A stretch of DNA of 64,000 nucleotides from Mesostigma viride (GCA_009746045.1 RPFO01000072.1:2429985-2493984), one strand, 5' to 3'. Shown: positions 41,149-52,074, counted from the first letter of the stretch. Numbers and translations are program-made. Notes: generated from the letters alone by a model not told the origin.

Positions 41149-42510
41149 ATATATATTTTTTAATATACATGCTATTCGCATTGCCTCCCTGCCTGCACGG
41201 ATGGGTGGCTGCGGTCTGACTCGTGCCGCCCGGCTGGCCCCAGCAGCCTTTTTGGGCTCCGTCGCTCAGTCGTGGGCGGAAAGCTGCCGGCTCCTGCCCC
41301 TTTTGGCAACGGCAGCACCTGACCTCCTGGACCCCAGCAGCCCTTTGCCCTTCGTCACTGCCATCCAGGAGGCCTATGCTGAGATCCAGCAGGCCTGTTC
41401 TCCCGTCCGTGCCGCTCAGGCGGTACAGCGCCACCTCCCTCGCGGCACTCCCTCGGTCGCCTCCGTTCAATCTCCCGCCGCATTCCCTGCTCGCGTCATC
41501 GATAAACACCAGAAAACCTACGCGGGTATTCTGCACACGGCTGATTGGATTGCTCTTTTCGCGGACCTCAACGCCCAGGGACGTGCGTGGCTGTTCTCGC
41601 TTTCCTTGCGGAGTGTGGGCTCGGCGTACCTTCGTGCTCTTCCCATGGCCCCCCCATTCGCCTTGGCTCCCAGCCACTACTCGGTGGCGCTCCGGCACCA
41701 GCTATTTGCCCCGCAGCCTCTTGTTCCGGCCGGGCGGCCTTGTGGTAGCTGTGGGCAGCCGCTGGATCCCACGGGGACTCACTACCTTGCCTGCATGGGG
41801 GGCCAACAGAATCAGAATTGGTATTTGTATTTGCACACTGTCCTCCTGACGGTGGTGCTCGCCATGATTCGGTCGGTTTTCCCCCACGCGAACATCCGGT
41901 CCGAGGATGCGGATGGCGCTGCCTTCTATTCCCCCAACCACCGGCCTGACATCGTGGTGCTGGACTTTGAGGGGGGTGGCCGGCATCTGCTTATTGACGT
42001 TTCGGTGGCGCGGCCCTTGGCTCTTAGCCACGTGGCTGGGGCCTCCCTCACGGCAGGTTACACGGCGGACCGGGCGGAGCGGGCCAAGCTCCTGGCCTAC
42101 GGCGACGTCGGGCACCATCGTGTGGTGCCCTTTGTCCTGGAGGAGTTTGGGGCCATGGGGCCCCTGACCTCCGCCTTCTTCAAGGAGTGTTGCCGGCTCC
42201 GGGAGGACCGGCTGGACCTGGAGGGCCAGCGGGCCCCATGGTCGGCGCGGACCTGGACGTCATATTGGCGTCAGCGCCTGTCGGTGGCGCTGACTCGGGC
42301 CATGGCTGACATCATGCTCCGCCGTACGCGGGCTGATTTTGCGGTGCAGCAGGGCTATTAGGTTCCTCCCGTTAGGCGTTTCCATTGGTCTTATCGTAGT
42401 ATAGAGCTTTGACATGGCTCTGTATATAGGTTTATAGCTGGGCGTTTGCTTTGGTTTGAGTGATTTCACTCTGCTGTAAGTAATTATATTTTTAATATAT
42501 ATTTTTTAAT
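41149..42510 (+). mobile_element. LINE copy B, 5'-truncated, with 16-bp target duplication
   Basis: ATATATATTTTTTAAT occurs at 41149-41164 and 42495-42510. LINE sequence starts at ACATGCTATTCGC (41167) after two extra bases. The part present is the C-terminal third of the LINE protein and the 3' UTR. The site is AT-rich, like the left half of the site used by copy A. Confidence 0.9.
41171..42361 (+). CDS. C-terminal part of the REL-endo LINE protein (copy B), uninterrupted
   Basis: The longest unbroken reading of this region covers about 396 residues: an RT thumb/linker rich in Ala and Arg, a CCHC-type knuckle C-x2-C-x9-H-x3-C (CGSCGQPLDPTGTHYLAC, about 41742-41795) and the restriction-like endonuclease core RPDIVVLD..GRHLLIDVSV (PD..D-type, about 41944-42010). 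This order (RT, CCHC, REL) is that of R2/R4/CRE/NeSL-type LINEs, whose endonuclease nicks the target and primes reverse transcription. It has no RT catalytic domain, so it is a fragment although the frame is intact. Confidence 0.85.
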   Translation, partial: AIRIASLPARMGGCGLTRAARLAPAAFLGSVAQSWAESCRLLPLLATAAPDLLDPSSPLPFVTAIQEAYAEIQQACSPVRAAQAVQRHLPRGTPSVASVQSPAAFPARVIDKHQKTYAGILHTADWIALFADLNAQGRAWLFSLSLRSVGSAYLRALPMAPPFALAPSHYSVALRHQLFAPQPLVPAGRPCGSCGQPLDPTGTHYLACMGGQQNQNWYLYLHTVLLTVVLAMIRSVFPHANIRSEDADGAAFYSPNHRPDIVVLDFEGGGRHLLIDVSVARPLALSHVAGASLTAGYTADRAERAKLLAYGDVGHHRVVPFVLEEFGAMGPLTSAFFKECCRLREDRLDLEGQRAPWSARTWTSYWRQRLSVALTRAMADIMLRRTRADFAVQQGY

Positions 42511-42639
42511 TCCACTTGGTCCTAAATTTAGGACTTTTACTGGGAAGATGGACAATAACAGTTACATAAGGTGACCCAGGTATGCCAAGAATAGCCTGAA
42601 ATGCCTAGTTGTGCCTAAAGTGGGGTGCCCGCATTAACA

Positions 42640-44400
42640 AGGCGCGCCCTGCGACCATGGTAGCCATTGTACTGAAGATATGATATCGTCATCCGGCGGC
42701 ATAAGTGTAAAGACCTGGTTTATGCCCATGAGTGCATGGAAGACTTCCAGTGGGCTGGGGGTGTCATTGTTAGGGCCCGGGTCCCATACTTTGTGTTGTT
42801 CCGTCGCCAGGAGCCAGTAACGACGCATGGCCAGGTTCCGGCAAGAGGACGGAGATAAACCGGCGGACCTCGGCTCTTGTGTACGCGGCACGTAACGTGA
42901 ATACGGCCGGTCTCGTTGCGAACTTGCCATATGGTGTGAAGCATCGTCGTGCGTAGCCATATCCATGCCATGCATCTGGTTGGCTGTGAGGCTCGCATCC
43001 CGCCGTAATCCCGTGATGCCGAAAATAACGGTATAGATAGTGTGACGGTGGTAGGGGGAGCTGTAATAGCCATCCACTTGGCCCATATACCCAGCAGCCA
43101 TTGCCAAACCCCTGCGAGTTGGCAGTCAAGAAATCTGTGCTCAATTGTTTCACTCATCTGGAAAGTTGCATAAGCACGCCGCCGCGTGGGAGTACCGATG
43201 GTGTAGTTGGGAGTTGACCCCGATGGCCCGATGCATAAGCAGGTGCTGGACGTCCGTGGCCCGTTTGTCAACCAATGGGTGATCAACTGCCAAGGTAATG
43301 TTCTTGATCCAGGTGTAGCCCGGCCACTCGGGGTGCCAGCGCAGGCGACCCGGGTGCATCCTGTGATTTTTATGTAGAAGTAGCCGATATCCCCAGTCTG
43401 CCGTGTACTCGAAAAGGCACTTGGTCATTGGGGTGCCGCCAGATGTGAGGACCCACCCAAATTCTAGCGGGTCTAGAGCAAGCGTGTCCAGGCGCCCCTT
43501 GCCAACATGCAGCCATGTGGTGTCGCGTATCACTGTGGTGGGGTCCAGGGGTAGCATGCACGCCTGTGACAGTGACCATGGGACCACTCGAATGCGGTGA
43601 CATTGACATGCTGGAATGTAGGCGTACGATGTATACGTAATCAATTTGCCTAGAAGTCCTTGACCGTCGGGTGTCTCCTGGAGCAATTGTATGGTAACGC
43701 CCGCCGACGCGACCGCAACGATGCAGCCCTTATGTAGGGACGTATCGTGATCCGGGTAATAGCTCACCCATTCCCCGATTTGTAGGGGTTTGCGCGCGCC
43801 GGGTTGTCATGAGGGTATGCCAGCCTGCGGGATTGCTTGTAGAAGGTTGTCCCAAGCTGGTCGGCTGGGCATGTTTGCGATCCACGCGCGGATTTCTGTG
43901 TATGTCAGAAGGCGATATCGGTCACCGTCAGCCGCTTATAAATTGATGATTCGCGTAACCGGCGGGGTGGCCGTCAAAAAGCCCTCATATGGGTTGCGAC
44001 CGCTTAAAACACCAAACACATTGTGCTCACTATCGCGCAACAAATCATTGAAATACAATGGTTGGCGTGCCACCTCTTCCCGCGTGGTAGGGTGAGCAAT
44101 TCTGTCCGGTTTTAGGTTCTTATAAACTTTCCACATACGTGCCCAGTACCATGATAAGCCTTTGTACGAAGTGAGCGCACATGTAAGTGTTGCTGCCCCC
44201 AAGTGCCATGATGTACCATTGGTGTGGGTATAGGTTGTGGCGAAAGCTTCAGTCTTGTGCCAACATACAACCAGGATGTGCGTTTACGCCTATGAAAGCG
44301 GTTAGGATCTGTTTGGTGTACACTGACCATAAACGCCACTCCATATTATGTAAGCCCAAGCCTCCTTGAACCCATGGCATATAGGACATGTCCCGATCGA
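42640..44400 (-). pseudogene. LINE-2 ORF2 C-terminal remnant, antisense, first copy
   Basis: Read on the minus strand from 44400: GGLGLHNMEWRLW (post-RT region), then HPTTREEVARQPLYFNDLLR, then a zinc-binding RVT C-terminal domain (zf-RVT type, PF13966-like): LLMHRAIGVNSQLHHR..CLCNFPDE, and after a frame change near 43150 SETIEHRFLDCQLAGVWQWL. The part after it ends LLATEQHKVWDPGPNND..VFHALMGINQVFT. Several frame changes and a missing RT palm show it is dead and 5'-truncated. A plus-strand fragment of the same family lies at 37880. Confidence 0.75.
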
Positions 44401-46139
44401 TCCATCCCGGCACCGTACGTGTGTGTTATGATACCCAACTGTGCAATCTTATTACTGTACCAGGTTGATAGTACAGTACCTTACAGTATACCCCTAGCTC
44501 CAAGTTTAAGATTGGGGTCCGACCAATCCAGGGCTCACGATCTGCTAGAATTTTACTACTTTGATTCGATTCTAATAAACTATACTACATTATGATCAGA
44601 ATATACTACATTATAATACTTAAATACTAGTAGAGGTCAAATCCCTGTCCAGGGTATCAAGATCTTAATGCTTGAAATCTTAAACGTGGGACAGGGGTGT
44701 ACTAGATCCGAACTGGCCAGTGGGCAGTGGCCCAGTGCCCTGGCCCAGTCTGCTGGCCTCCATACAGCGGGCTGGTCACTGGTCAGTCACGGCCTCACGG
44801 GGCGCCACGCGGAGCCAGGGATCGCTCCGTGTTGTTATATTTACGTCACGTTACGTCCGGCGTTCGGCGGGAAACTATGCCGGCAGAAGAATACCAGACG
44901 CGTTGCTGTACCACGGATTGTTGCCGTTATTCGTTTACACTAGTGACTGCCGGTCACTCGAGCGGCGCGTGAGCCCAGGCAGGGCATGTAGGAAATGGCT
45001 GACGTATTTTGGCAGTAATTTGTTTGATGAAGTCATGTTATGAGAAGCATTGTGAATTGCATGCGTCGGCATAAAAAGATTCACTAGAACCTGACTAGAA
45101 GCCGGGTTTTTGTCTGCCCGATATCTGGCTGGTCTTAGAGTTAGGGTGCGAAGTTCAGCTTTTTCGTCTTGTGTTTGTTACTCTGTGTCGGATAAGGTTA
45201 GCTTATGCAGTATACTATGGTGAGCAATCGGCCAAGGTGGTCGTTGTTCGTTCAATTCCTTCTCTCACAACTAGTTTGTTGCCTTCATTGAGATGAACTA
45301 TAATGTAGTCGGACCAGTCGGCGGCACCACCGTTAATGGTCGCCATGCTAAGGATGTGAGTCGAGACGGTTTCGTCTTATTAAGGACATGCAGCAGGGTA
45401 CTCCTTAGTGGAGCCACGCCTGATTGACTTGGTCGGCACGGTATTCCAGTTTAGAGGTCTATCGGGAGGGGTTGCTGGTTTGCTTCCCTGGAGCATTCAT
45501 TACTCTAGTATTGAGGGCAGCTGGTCCCGGATGTCCAAATGAGTGGTCATGCCGGATCTTGTCAGCCTAGTCACTGGATGTTCCATTGACTGGACTTGGC
45601 CGGTCTTTCTTATTGTATGAATATCGTCTGGATGTAATAAAATATCATTCAAGTTGAACAGTTTTGAAAAACATCATGCACAGTCGGTTTAAGGATATTG
45701 GCTACCGTGTAAACGGTGTGTTTGCCGGGACAGTAAACACCAAGCACTTGCATGGCCCGTTTATGAAAAGGGGGGCCCACTGCAATTGGCACTTGACTGG
45801 CACTTGACTGACCTACCCGGTGTGGCCGGGGGGCGGGTACGGACATCCTACAATACGTCCACCGTCGTGGACGATAGTGGGATTTGCTGGCATCATGTGC
45901 TTGATGCAGTGTTGAATTACGTAGGGGATGCAGTCTAGAATGTTTAGCCTGGCTGGGTGGCTCATGTTTTGGATTGGTCAGCGACACTCATCCCACACCG
46001 GCGCAGGCCTCTACATTTGAGTTCCAAGCCTATTATCTGTGGCCTCTGGACCATGGGGCAACCAAGTATTGCATCCTCTTTGCTTATGCTACGTCAACGC
46101 TCTATTGTATATGACCCCCTCGACCACCGCGGCCCCAGC
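44401..46139. other. Non-genic stretch within the repeat unit
   Basis: It contains AT-rich sequence (44560-44640) and a minus-strand stretch near 45880-45960 reading LNILDCIPYVIQHCIKHMMP, which might be another LINE relic. Nothing else was recognised. Copied at 58811-60549. Confidence 0.35.
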
Positions 46140-46620
46140 AACTCCGGCAGCCCCAGCCTAGGGGAATACAGCAGCAGTAGTGTAGAATAGATAGACAGTG
46201 GCCTTGTACATGCCCGCCTACTACAGGCACTATACCAGCCTACTAGCCCAGCCTTTTTAGTCATGTACATGTGTGCCTATGATGAGCCACCATCCAGATG
46301 ATACCTAGCTTTATTTAATTATGCCGTGCCCATGCAGGGGGTCACTCCCTGCTGAGAAGCCATGCCCTAGCTTTTGTATAGCTGTGCTGATCTTCCCCAC
46401 CTATGACAGGCTCCCCTTAGCTGGGTGTTGCCTGAAACTCTGGGTGGTGCAGGTGCCCTAGTGCACCTAGAGCAAGTGTTGTTTACATTCCCACCCTTGC
46501 AGGAAGTAGCTTAGAATGTATGATAGGCCATATGCCCCTTCTCTGGGCTATGTGCTACATATACTCCCAACGGAGTTATGTTACAATTCAATTCAATTCA
46601 ATTCAACGCTCTATTGCATC
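46140..46620 (+). mobile_element. 3' end of an ORF1-type LINE element with (ATTCA)n tail
   Basis: Matches the UTR at 38930-39415 in order: TGCTGATCTTCC, GTGCACCTAGAGCAAG, TACATTCCCACCCTTGCA, CCATATGCCCCTTCTC, ACTCCCAACGGAG, then GTTACAATTCAATTCAATTC. The diverged sequence and the different tail show a separate insertion. Copied at 60550-61030. Confidence 0.7.
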
Positions 46621-46624
46621 CACA

Positions 46625-46672
46625 TTAACTGCTCGCGAGTATTGCAGTACTGCAATACTCGCGAGCAGTTAA
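46625..46672. repeat. Perfect 48-bp palindrome, first copy
   Basis: TTAACTGCTCGCGAGTATTG.. reads identically on both strands over 48 bases with no loop (centre at CAGT|ACTG). It lies between an ORF1-element 3' end and its inverted fragment (46794-46845). Copied at 61035-61082. Confidence 0.95.
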
Positions 46673-46793
46673 ATCAATTATTGAACCTGTAGCCTGCATG
46701 CCTTGCAAATCCATGAGAGAAGGGGGTGGTACCCAGTACCCCCTTGCTGATCGATTATTATAGCAATCATGCAGGGATCAATTAATTAATTAG

Positions 46794-47044
46794 AAACATA
46801 ACTCCGTTGGGAGTATCTGTAGCACATATCCCTGAGATCCCTTAAATGCCGCAAGAAGCTCTCGGAGACTCGCTTCACGCTGGACGACGACTTGACCCTG
46901 GCCCAGCAACAACGGCGACGCGAGCTATGGCCGACCTACCTTCAGCTCCGGCAGAGCGCAAGGGGGAAGCCGGTATACTGGAGGGGGGCGGTCATCCACG
47001 TTGACCACAAGCCCTGGCAGCCCCCTCCTGCCACCTCAGACTAG
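46794..47044 (+). pseudogene. Inverted LINE 3' end fused to an ORF1 fragment
   Basis: At 46794-46845 the ORF1-element UTR end appears inverted (AACATAACTCCGTTGGGAG..GATCCC). Directly after it, in plus orientation, comes the C-terminal ORF1 part (TRFTLDDDLTLAQQQRRREL, VYWRGAVIHVDHKPWQPPP) with its stop at 47042. Inverted joints of this type come from twin priming in LINE insertion. The protein is 60-70 residues long and diverged from the copy at 38380. Copied at 61204-61454. Confidence 0.65.
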
Positions 47045-47045
47045 G

Positions 47046-47121
47046 AATATATATTAAAAATATAATTACTTACAGCAGAGTGAAATCACTCAAACCAAAG
47101 CAAACGCCCAGCTATAAACCT
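47046..47121 (-). repeat. Inverted fragment of the REL-endo LINE 3' end
   Basis: 76 bases are the reverse complement of the LINE 3' terminus (AGGTTTATAGCTGGGCGTTT.. ..TTTTAATATATATT). They stand 21 bases before the sense-strand start of copy C. Copied at 61456-61531. Confidence 0.85.
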
Positions 47122-47142
47122 AGGAATATATATATTAAAAAT

Positions 47143-50100
47143 CTCGGCGCGGCGGATCTGCAGGCCATGAGCTGTTACCGGTGCCCGGAAGCTCACTGCC
47201 AGCGGGTGTACTCCATTCACGGGCGCGCTCAGCACGCGCGCGCCTGTGTTGCTCAACGGCCCCTCAACCGGCCAGCAGTCCCGGCCCCCTCCCCCCTCCC
47301 GCCTCGGCTCCCACCGGCTCCCAGCCCCCGCCGCCCGACTACTCGGCCAGTTGGCGTTGGCTTGACACGGTTCCCTGGGATGCATGCGCCATCAACCCGA
47401 CGTCTACCCTGACCGACCTCCCCCACCGCGCGCGTAGCCTTTTCGCGCAATGTGCAATCGTTTCTCTCCGGCGCATGCACGCCGCTCCGGACGACCCGCT
47501 GGGCTTTAAACTGCACATGGTGACCCCCCGCCTGCTCCTCACCCCTCTCGGGCGTGGTGTGCGCGGCCTCCAGGGTGCGGTTATTGCCCGTTGCCGACGC
47601 TTTCTGCAGGGGGACTGGGAGGGGCTGTTTGGCGTGCCGCCCCCGCGCACGGCCCGGCTGTCGGGGGAGGTCAACTTCGAGCGGGTGGCCGCCGATGTCA
47701 TCCGCCTCGTCCGCGAGGGGCAGCTCAGCCGGGCCATGACCCGCTTGGAAATGGCCAAGCTGGCCCCCGCCAATGCGGCTACCCTGGCGGCCTTGGAGGC
47801 TCTTCACCCTGCGGAGCCCGGATTCCAGCTGCCCGTGCCGGACCCCCTGCCGGCCCCCCTCCGGCTGGACCGCGACTGCTTCCTGGAGGTGATGCGTGCG
47901 GTCCCGCGGGCTTCCTCTACCGGGCCGTCGGGCTGGCGCTACGAGCACTTGGAGGTCCTGGTGGGGCATGGGGGCGAGGACATTCTCTTTGACACCCTCA
48001 TTGACCTGGCGGCTGGTCGCGTTCCTCCCGCTGCGCGCGAGTGGTTAGCGGGCGCTCGCCTCCTCGCTCTGCTCAAGGGTGTCTTGCCCCCCCCGAGGGC
48101 AAGGTGCGCCCGATCGCCTGCGGTGAGGTGCTCCGCAAGCTCGTGGGCAAAGTGATCTGCCGCCAAAAGGCGCCCGAGCTCCGTGCCTTTTTCTGCCCGC
48201 CCCTCGCAGCGGGTGAGACCTCGGTGGCGGCCCAGCTGGGGGTGACGACTCCAGGCGGGGCGGATATCCTCATCCATTCGGTGCAGGCCTACCTCGAGGC
48301 CCACCCCACCCACGCTGTCGTCAAGGTCGACTGCCACAACGCGTTCAACAGTCTGTCCCGCGCCAGCATGTTTGCGGCCGTCATGGAGTCCTTCGAGGAC
48401 TTGTACGCTTGGACAGCCGTGTGCTACGGCCAGCCCGGCCAACTGGTTCACATCATGGAGGACGGCACTCGCGGCGGCCTGCTGTCGCGGTCGGGCACCC
48501 AGCAAGGGGACCCCCTGGGACCCCTGTACTTTGCCGCCCCCCTCCAGGGTTGCCTCCAAGCGGTCCATGCTGCCCACCCGGCGGTCGCTATTCAGGCCTA
48601 CTTGGATGATATCTACCTTCTGGGCCCTGTGCCGGACACCACCGCGGCTCTGCTGGCACTGCAGACCGCGGTGGCCGACATCAACCTCCAGTTGACCCTG
48701 GCCAAGTGCGCGGTGTACTCGCCCCAAGGTGATTGCTCCGGCTTTCCGCCCCAGCTCTTGGGCCGGGACGAGCGCCTCCATGGGTTGGATGTCCTCGGCG
48801 TTCCGGTTGGCGACCCCGCGTTTGTCATCGATGCTCTGCGGGCCGCCCTCGAGGCACGCACTGAGGTACTGCCCTTGATTGCGCGCCTTCATGATTCGCA
48901 GACCAAGGGTCTGCTTCTGTGGTTTTGCGCTCACCCTCGCGTCGTTCACTGGCTCCGGGGCGCTCTTCCGGCTCAGGTCCGGCTGGCCGCCGAGGGCCAC
49001 GACGAACGCATCCAGTCGGCCTTGGCGCAGCTGGTCCCGGGCCCCGACCTCCCGCCACATGCTATTCGCATTGCCTCCCTGCCTGCACGGATGGGTGGCT
49101 GCGGTCTGACTCGTGCCGCCCGGCTGGCCCCAGCAGCATTTTTGGGCTCCGTCGCTCAGTCGTGGGCGGAAAGCTGCCGGCTCCTGCCCCTTTTGGCAAC
49201 AGCAGCGCCTGACCTCCTGGACCCCAGCAGCCCTTTGCATGCCCTTCGTCACCGCCATCCAGGAGGCCTATGCTGAGATCCAGCAGGCCTGTTCTCCCGT
49301 CCGTGCCGCTCAGGCGGTACAGCGCCACCTCCCTCGCGGCACTCCCTCGGTCGCCTCCGTTCAATCTCCCGCCGCATTCCCTGCTCGCGTCATCGATAAA
49401 CACCAGAAAACCTACGCGGGTATTCTGCACACGGCTGATTGGATTGCTCTTTTCGCGGACCTCAACGCCCAGGGACGTGCGTGGCTGTTCTCGCTTTCCT
49501 TGCGGAGTGTGGGCTCGGCGTACCTTCGTGCTCTTCCCATGGCCCCCCATTCGCCTTGGCTCCCAGCCACTACTCGGTGGCGCTCCGGCACCAGCTATTT
49601 GCCCCGCAGCCTCTTGTTCCGGCCGGGCGGCCTTGTGGTAGCTGTGGGCAGCCGCTGGATCCCACGGGGACTCACTACCTTGCCTGCATGGGGGGCCAAC
49701 AGAATCAGAATTGGTATTTGTATTTGCACACTGTCCTCCTGACGGTGGTGCTCGCCATGATTCGGTCGGTTTTCCCCCACGCGAACATCCGGTCCGAGGA
49801 TGCGGATGGCGCTGCCTTCTATTCCCCCAACCACCGGCCTGACATCGTGGTGCTGGACTTTGAGGGGGGTGGCCGGCATCTGCTTATTGACGTTTCGGTG
49901 GCGCGGCCCTTGGCTCTTAGCCACGTGGCTGGGGCCTCCCTCACGGCAGGTTACACGGCGGACCGGGCGGAGCGGGCCAAGCTCCTGGCCTACGGCGACG
50001 TCGGGCACCATCGTGTGGTGCCCTTTGTCCTGGAGGAGTTTGGGGCCATGGGGCCCCTGACCTCCGCCTTCTTCAAGGAGTGTTGCCGGCTCCGGGAGGA

Positions 50101-50395
50101 CCGGCTGGACCTGGAGGGCCAGCGGGCCCCATGGTCGGCGCGGACCTGGACGTCATATTGGCGTCAGCGCTTGTCGGTGGCGCTGACTCGGGCCATGGCT
50201 GACATCATGCTCCGCCGTACGCGGGCTGATTTTGCGGTGCAGCAGGGCTATTAGGTTCCTCCCGTTAGGCGTTTCCATTGGTCTTATCGTAGTATAGAGC
50301 TTTGACATGGCTCTGTATATAGGTTTATAGCTGGGCGTTTGCTTTGGTTTGAGTGATTTCACTCTGCTGTAAGTAATTATATTTTTAATATATAT
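47143..50395 (+). mobile_element. LINE copy C, longest REL-endo LINE copy
   Basis: The 3.25-kb copy has an N-terminal zinc finger, RT, knuckle and restriction-like endonuclease, then a 140-base 3' UTR. Its right flank (CCGGCCCTCGGCC) equals that of copy A, whereas its left flank belongs to a different locus. It is therefore chimeric: a long copy fused by exchange to the 3' end of copy A. Bases that tell the two apart (36189/48829, the CATG insertion at 49239, a T/C near 49761, a C-run near 49826) all carry the non-A state, so the joint lies right of about 49830. Confidence 0.85.
47167..50254 (+). pseudogene. REL-endo LINE polyprotein (copy C), frame-broken
   Basis: From ATG 47167: C2HC-like finger YRCPEAHCQRVYSIHGRAQH..C (frame 1); after C-rich runs near 47290 a frame-0 part with the pre-RT region (PHRARSLFAQCAIVSLRRMH, LLLTPLGRGVRGLQGAVIAR) and the RT start (STGPSGWRYEHLEVLV). 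After an eight-C run at 48088 the frame-2 part is KVRPIACGEVLRKLVGKVIC, GTQQGDPLGP and AYLDDIYLLG (48599). After the CATG insertion at 49239 the rest reads in other frames to the endonuclease. All breaks are at C-runs or this 4-base insertion. The family would nick DNA and reverse-transcribe at the nick (R2-like). Confidence 0.82.
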
Positions 50396-50405
50396 CCGGC
50401 CCTCG

Positions 50406-50905
50406 GCCACTATAGATTCTCTGCTGCCCATGTGTGGCGTGGGACACAACAACAACAACAACAACAACGACCTAGCAAGATCCTGGCAAGATATGAAAAA
50501 TTACAAGCATATGCTTGGCATATGCGTCGAACTCAGCAATGCGTCGCGCTTGGCTCTTGGCGCAAGAACAATACAAGGTGTGGGACCCCGGGCCCAACAA
50601 TGACAGGCCCAGGCCGCCCAGCCCCTTGGACGGAGCTCTTCCATGCTCTCCTGGGACGCAACAGGGTGTTTACTTGCATTCCTCACGGTGACCTTACAGT
50701 ACTGTACAGTGTACACGCGTAACTTGGCTCCAGCTGGTCACATAATGCTCCTTTCTAAACCTTTCACCTATCACACTACCGTACCCGGCCCTCATCAGTC
50801 GGTGGGTAACAAGCTGGTCGATACGTGGTCGGTACCTCTTAACCTAACGATATTCCTATTGGTTAATAAAAAATACCCATTTACCCGGAACAACTGAAAT
50901 TACAA
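50406..50905 (+). repeat. Composite repeat, second copy
   Basis: Identical on inspection to 37761-38260, offset 12645. Confidence 0.85.
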
Positions 50906-51024
50906 GCATACATATGAGAGTTGCAACTAGTACTTTGGGTAAGATATATAACACAGTTGCAATCTGTGCAATCTTATTTTTTCCGGTGAAATGGGTGTTA
51001 GTTTATTGCCATATAATGTTAATC

Positions 51025-51567
51025 ATCCCGCCGCTCTCCTACGCGGACCTGCTGCGGTCAGCGACCGCCTCCACCACCGACGCCATCGCCACAAAGCTCC
51101 AGGAGCTGGAGAACCACCGCCAGGCCCAGCAACGGGAGGTCACCGACCGCGCTCGCCGCGAGTGCCGAGTGGTGCTACGTCGCTTCCCCCAGAAGCCAGG
51201 TGAGACGTCAACCTCTCTTGCTGACGAGCTCAAGAACCAGCTTCTTACCCTCATGGGCCTGGTAGGTGAGGTAGCACTGAGCGGGTGCCACCGCCTTCCC
51301 CACTCACGGGACAAGGCGGCTCCCCCACCAGTCCTCCTCACCTTCCCCTCCCCTGAGGATAAGCAGCGGTTCCTCTCTCGTCGCAAGCGGTTGCACGACC
51401 TCACCTGGACGCTGGATGACGACCTCACCCCCGCTCAGCAACAGCAGCGACGCGACCTGTGGCCGGAATACCTCCGCCATAAGCAGGACCCCCAGAAGCC
51501 CAAGGTGTACTGGAGGGGCGGGGACCTGATGATCAACCACAAGATGTGGACGCCCCCAGCGGGCTAG
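51025..51567 (+). CDS. LINE ORF1-like protein, second copy
   Basis: The same 217-residue open frame as at 38269-38922, with no residue change seen (LTWTLDDDLTPAQQQQRRDL and VYWRGGDLMINHKMW at the end). It lies 12645 bases downstream in the tandem unit and has the same 5' truncation and 3' UTR. Confidence 0.7.
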   Translation: MPPLSYADLLRSATASTTDAIATKLQELENHRQAQQREVTDRARRECRVVLRRFPQKPGETSTSLADELKNQLLTLMGLVGEVALSGCHRLPHSRDKAAPPPVLLTFPSPEDKQRFLSRRKRLHDLTWTLDDDLTPAQQQQRRDLWPEYLRHKQDPQKPKVYWRGGDLMINHKMWTPPAG

Positions 51568-52074
51568 AATAGCAATAGCCCTAGATTGTAACCATTGGCG
51601 TCACTGCCGCTAAGGCAGCCATGCCTAGACTGTTTGCCTAGCTGTGCCAACACACCTAGTCACGTGCCGCCAACGCACGGTCCACAACCAGCCATAGCCT
51701 AGTACAGCCATGCTACGCCCTGGCTATGTTTAGCCAAGCCATGCCTATAATGGGACCCCCCATGGATGTTGCATTAAGAATTTAGCCATGCTATGCCATG
51801 CAGAGAGATGCTCTCTGTCGAGACGCCATGTCCTAGCTCTTGTATAGCCATGCTGATCTTCCTCCCTCACAGGCATGCTCCCCCCTTACCCGGGCATAGC
51901 GTGATATGTAGACCATGAGGGTGCAGGTGCCCTGGTGCACCTAGAGCAAGGGTAGCTTACATTCCCACCCTTGCATGAAGTAGCCTAGGATGTATTAAAA
52001 GCCATATGCCCCTTCTCAGGGATATGCGCTACATTGACTCCCAACGGAGCGATGTTGATAATAATAATAATAAT
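51025..52074 (+). mobile_element. ORF1-only LINE-derived element, second copy
   Basis: Duplicate of 38380-39429 with the same (AAT)n tail. Confidence 0.6.

Larger units (their letters stand above)
39436..42554. mobile_element. Palindrome-ended noncoding DNA element 1, interrupted by LINE B
   Basis: The 16-base palindrome GTCCTAAATTTAGGAC occurs near both ends (39436-39451 and 42519-42534). The right end is ..GATGGACA, giving TGTCC when inverted, as in the complete relative at 53815-55572. The inside (about 1.75 kb without the LINE) is noncoding, with many GTACC/GGTAC steps at 39480-39640. LINE copy B splits its right part at 41165. The left boundary is uncertain because an (AAT)n tail abuts it. 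The order shows element 1 was there before LINE B. Copied at 52081-56964. Confidence 0.5.

Noticed and set aside
47939-49258. Minus-strand ORF of 439 residues in LINE copies
   Set aside because: Antisense of the RT frame, which has all RT motifs; repeated in every copy for the same reason.
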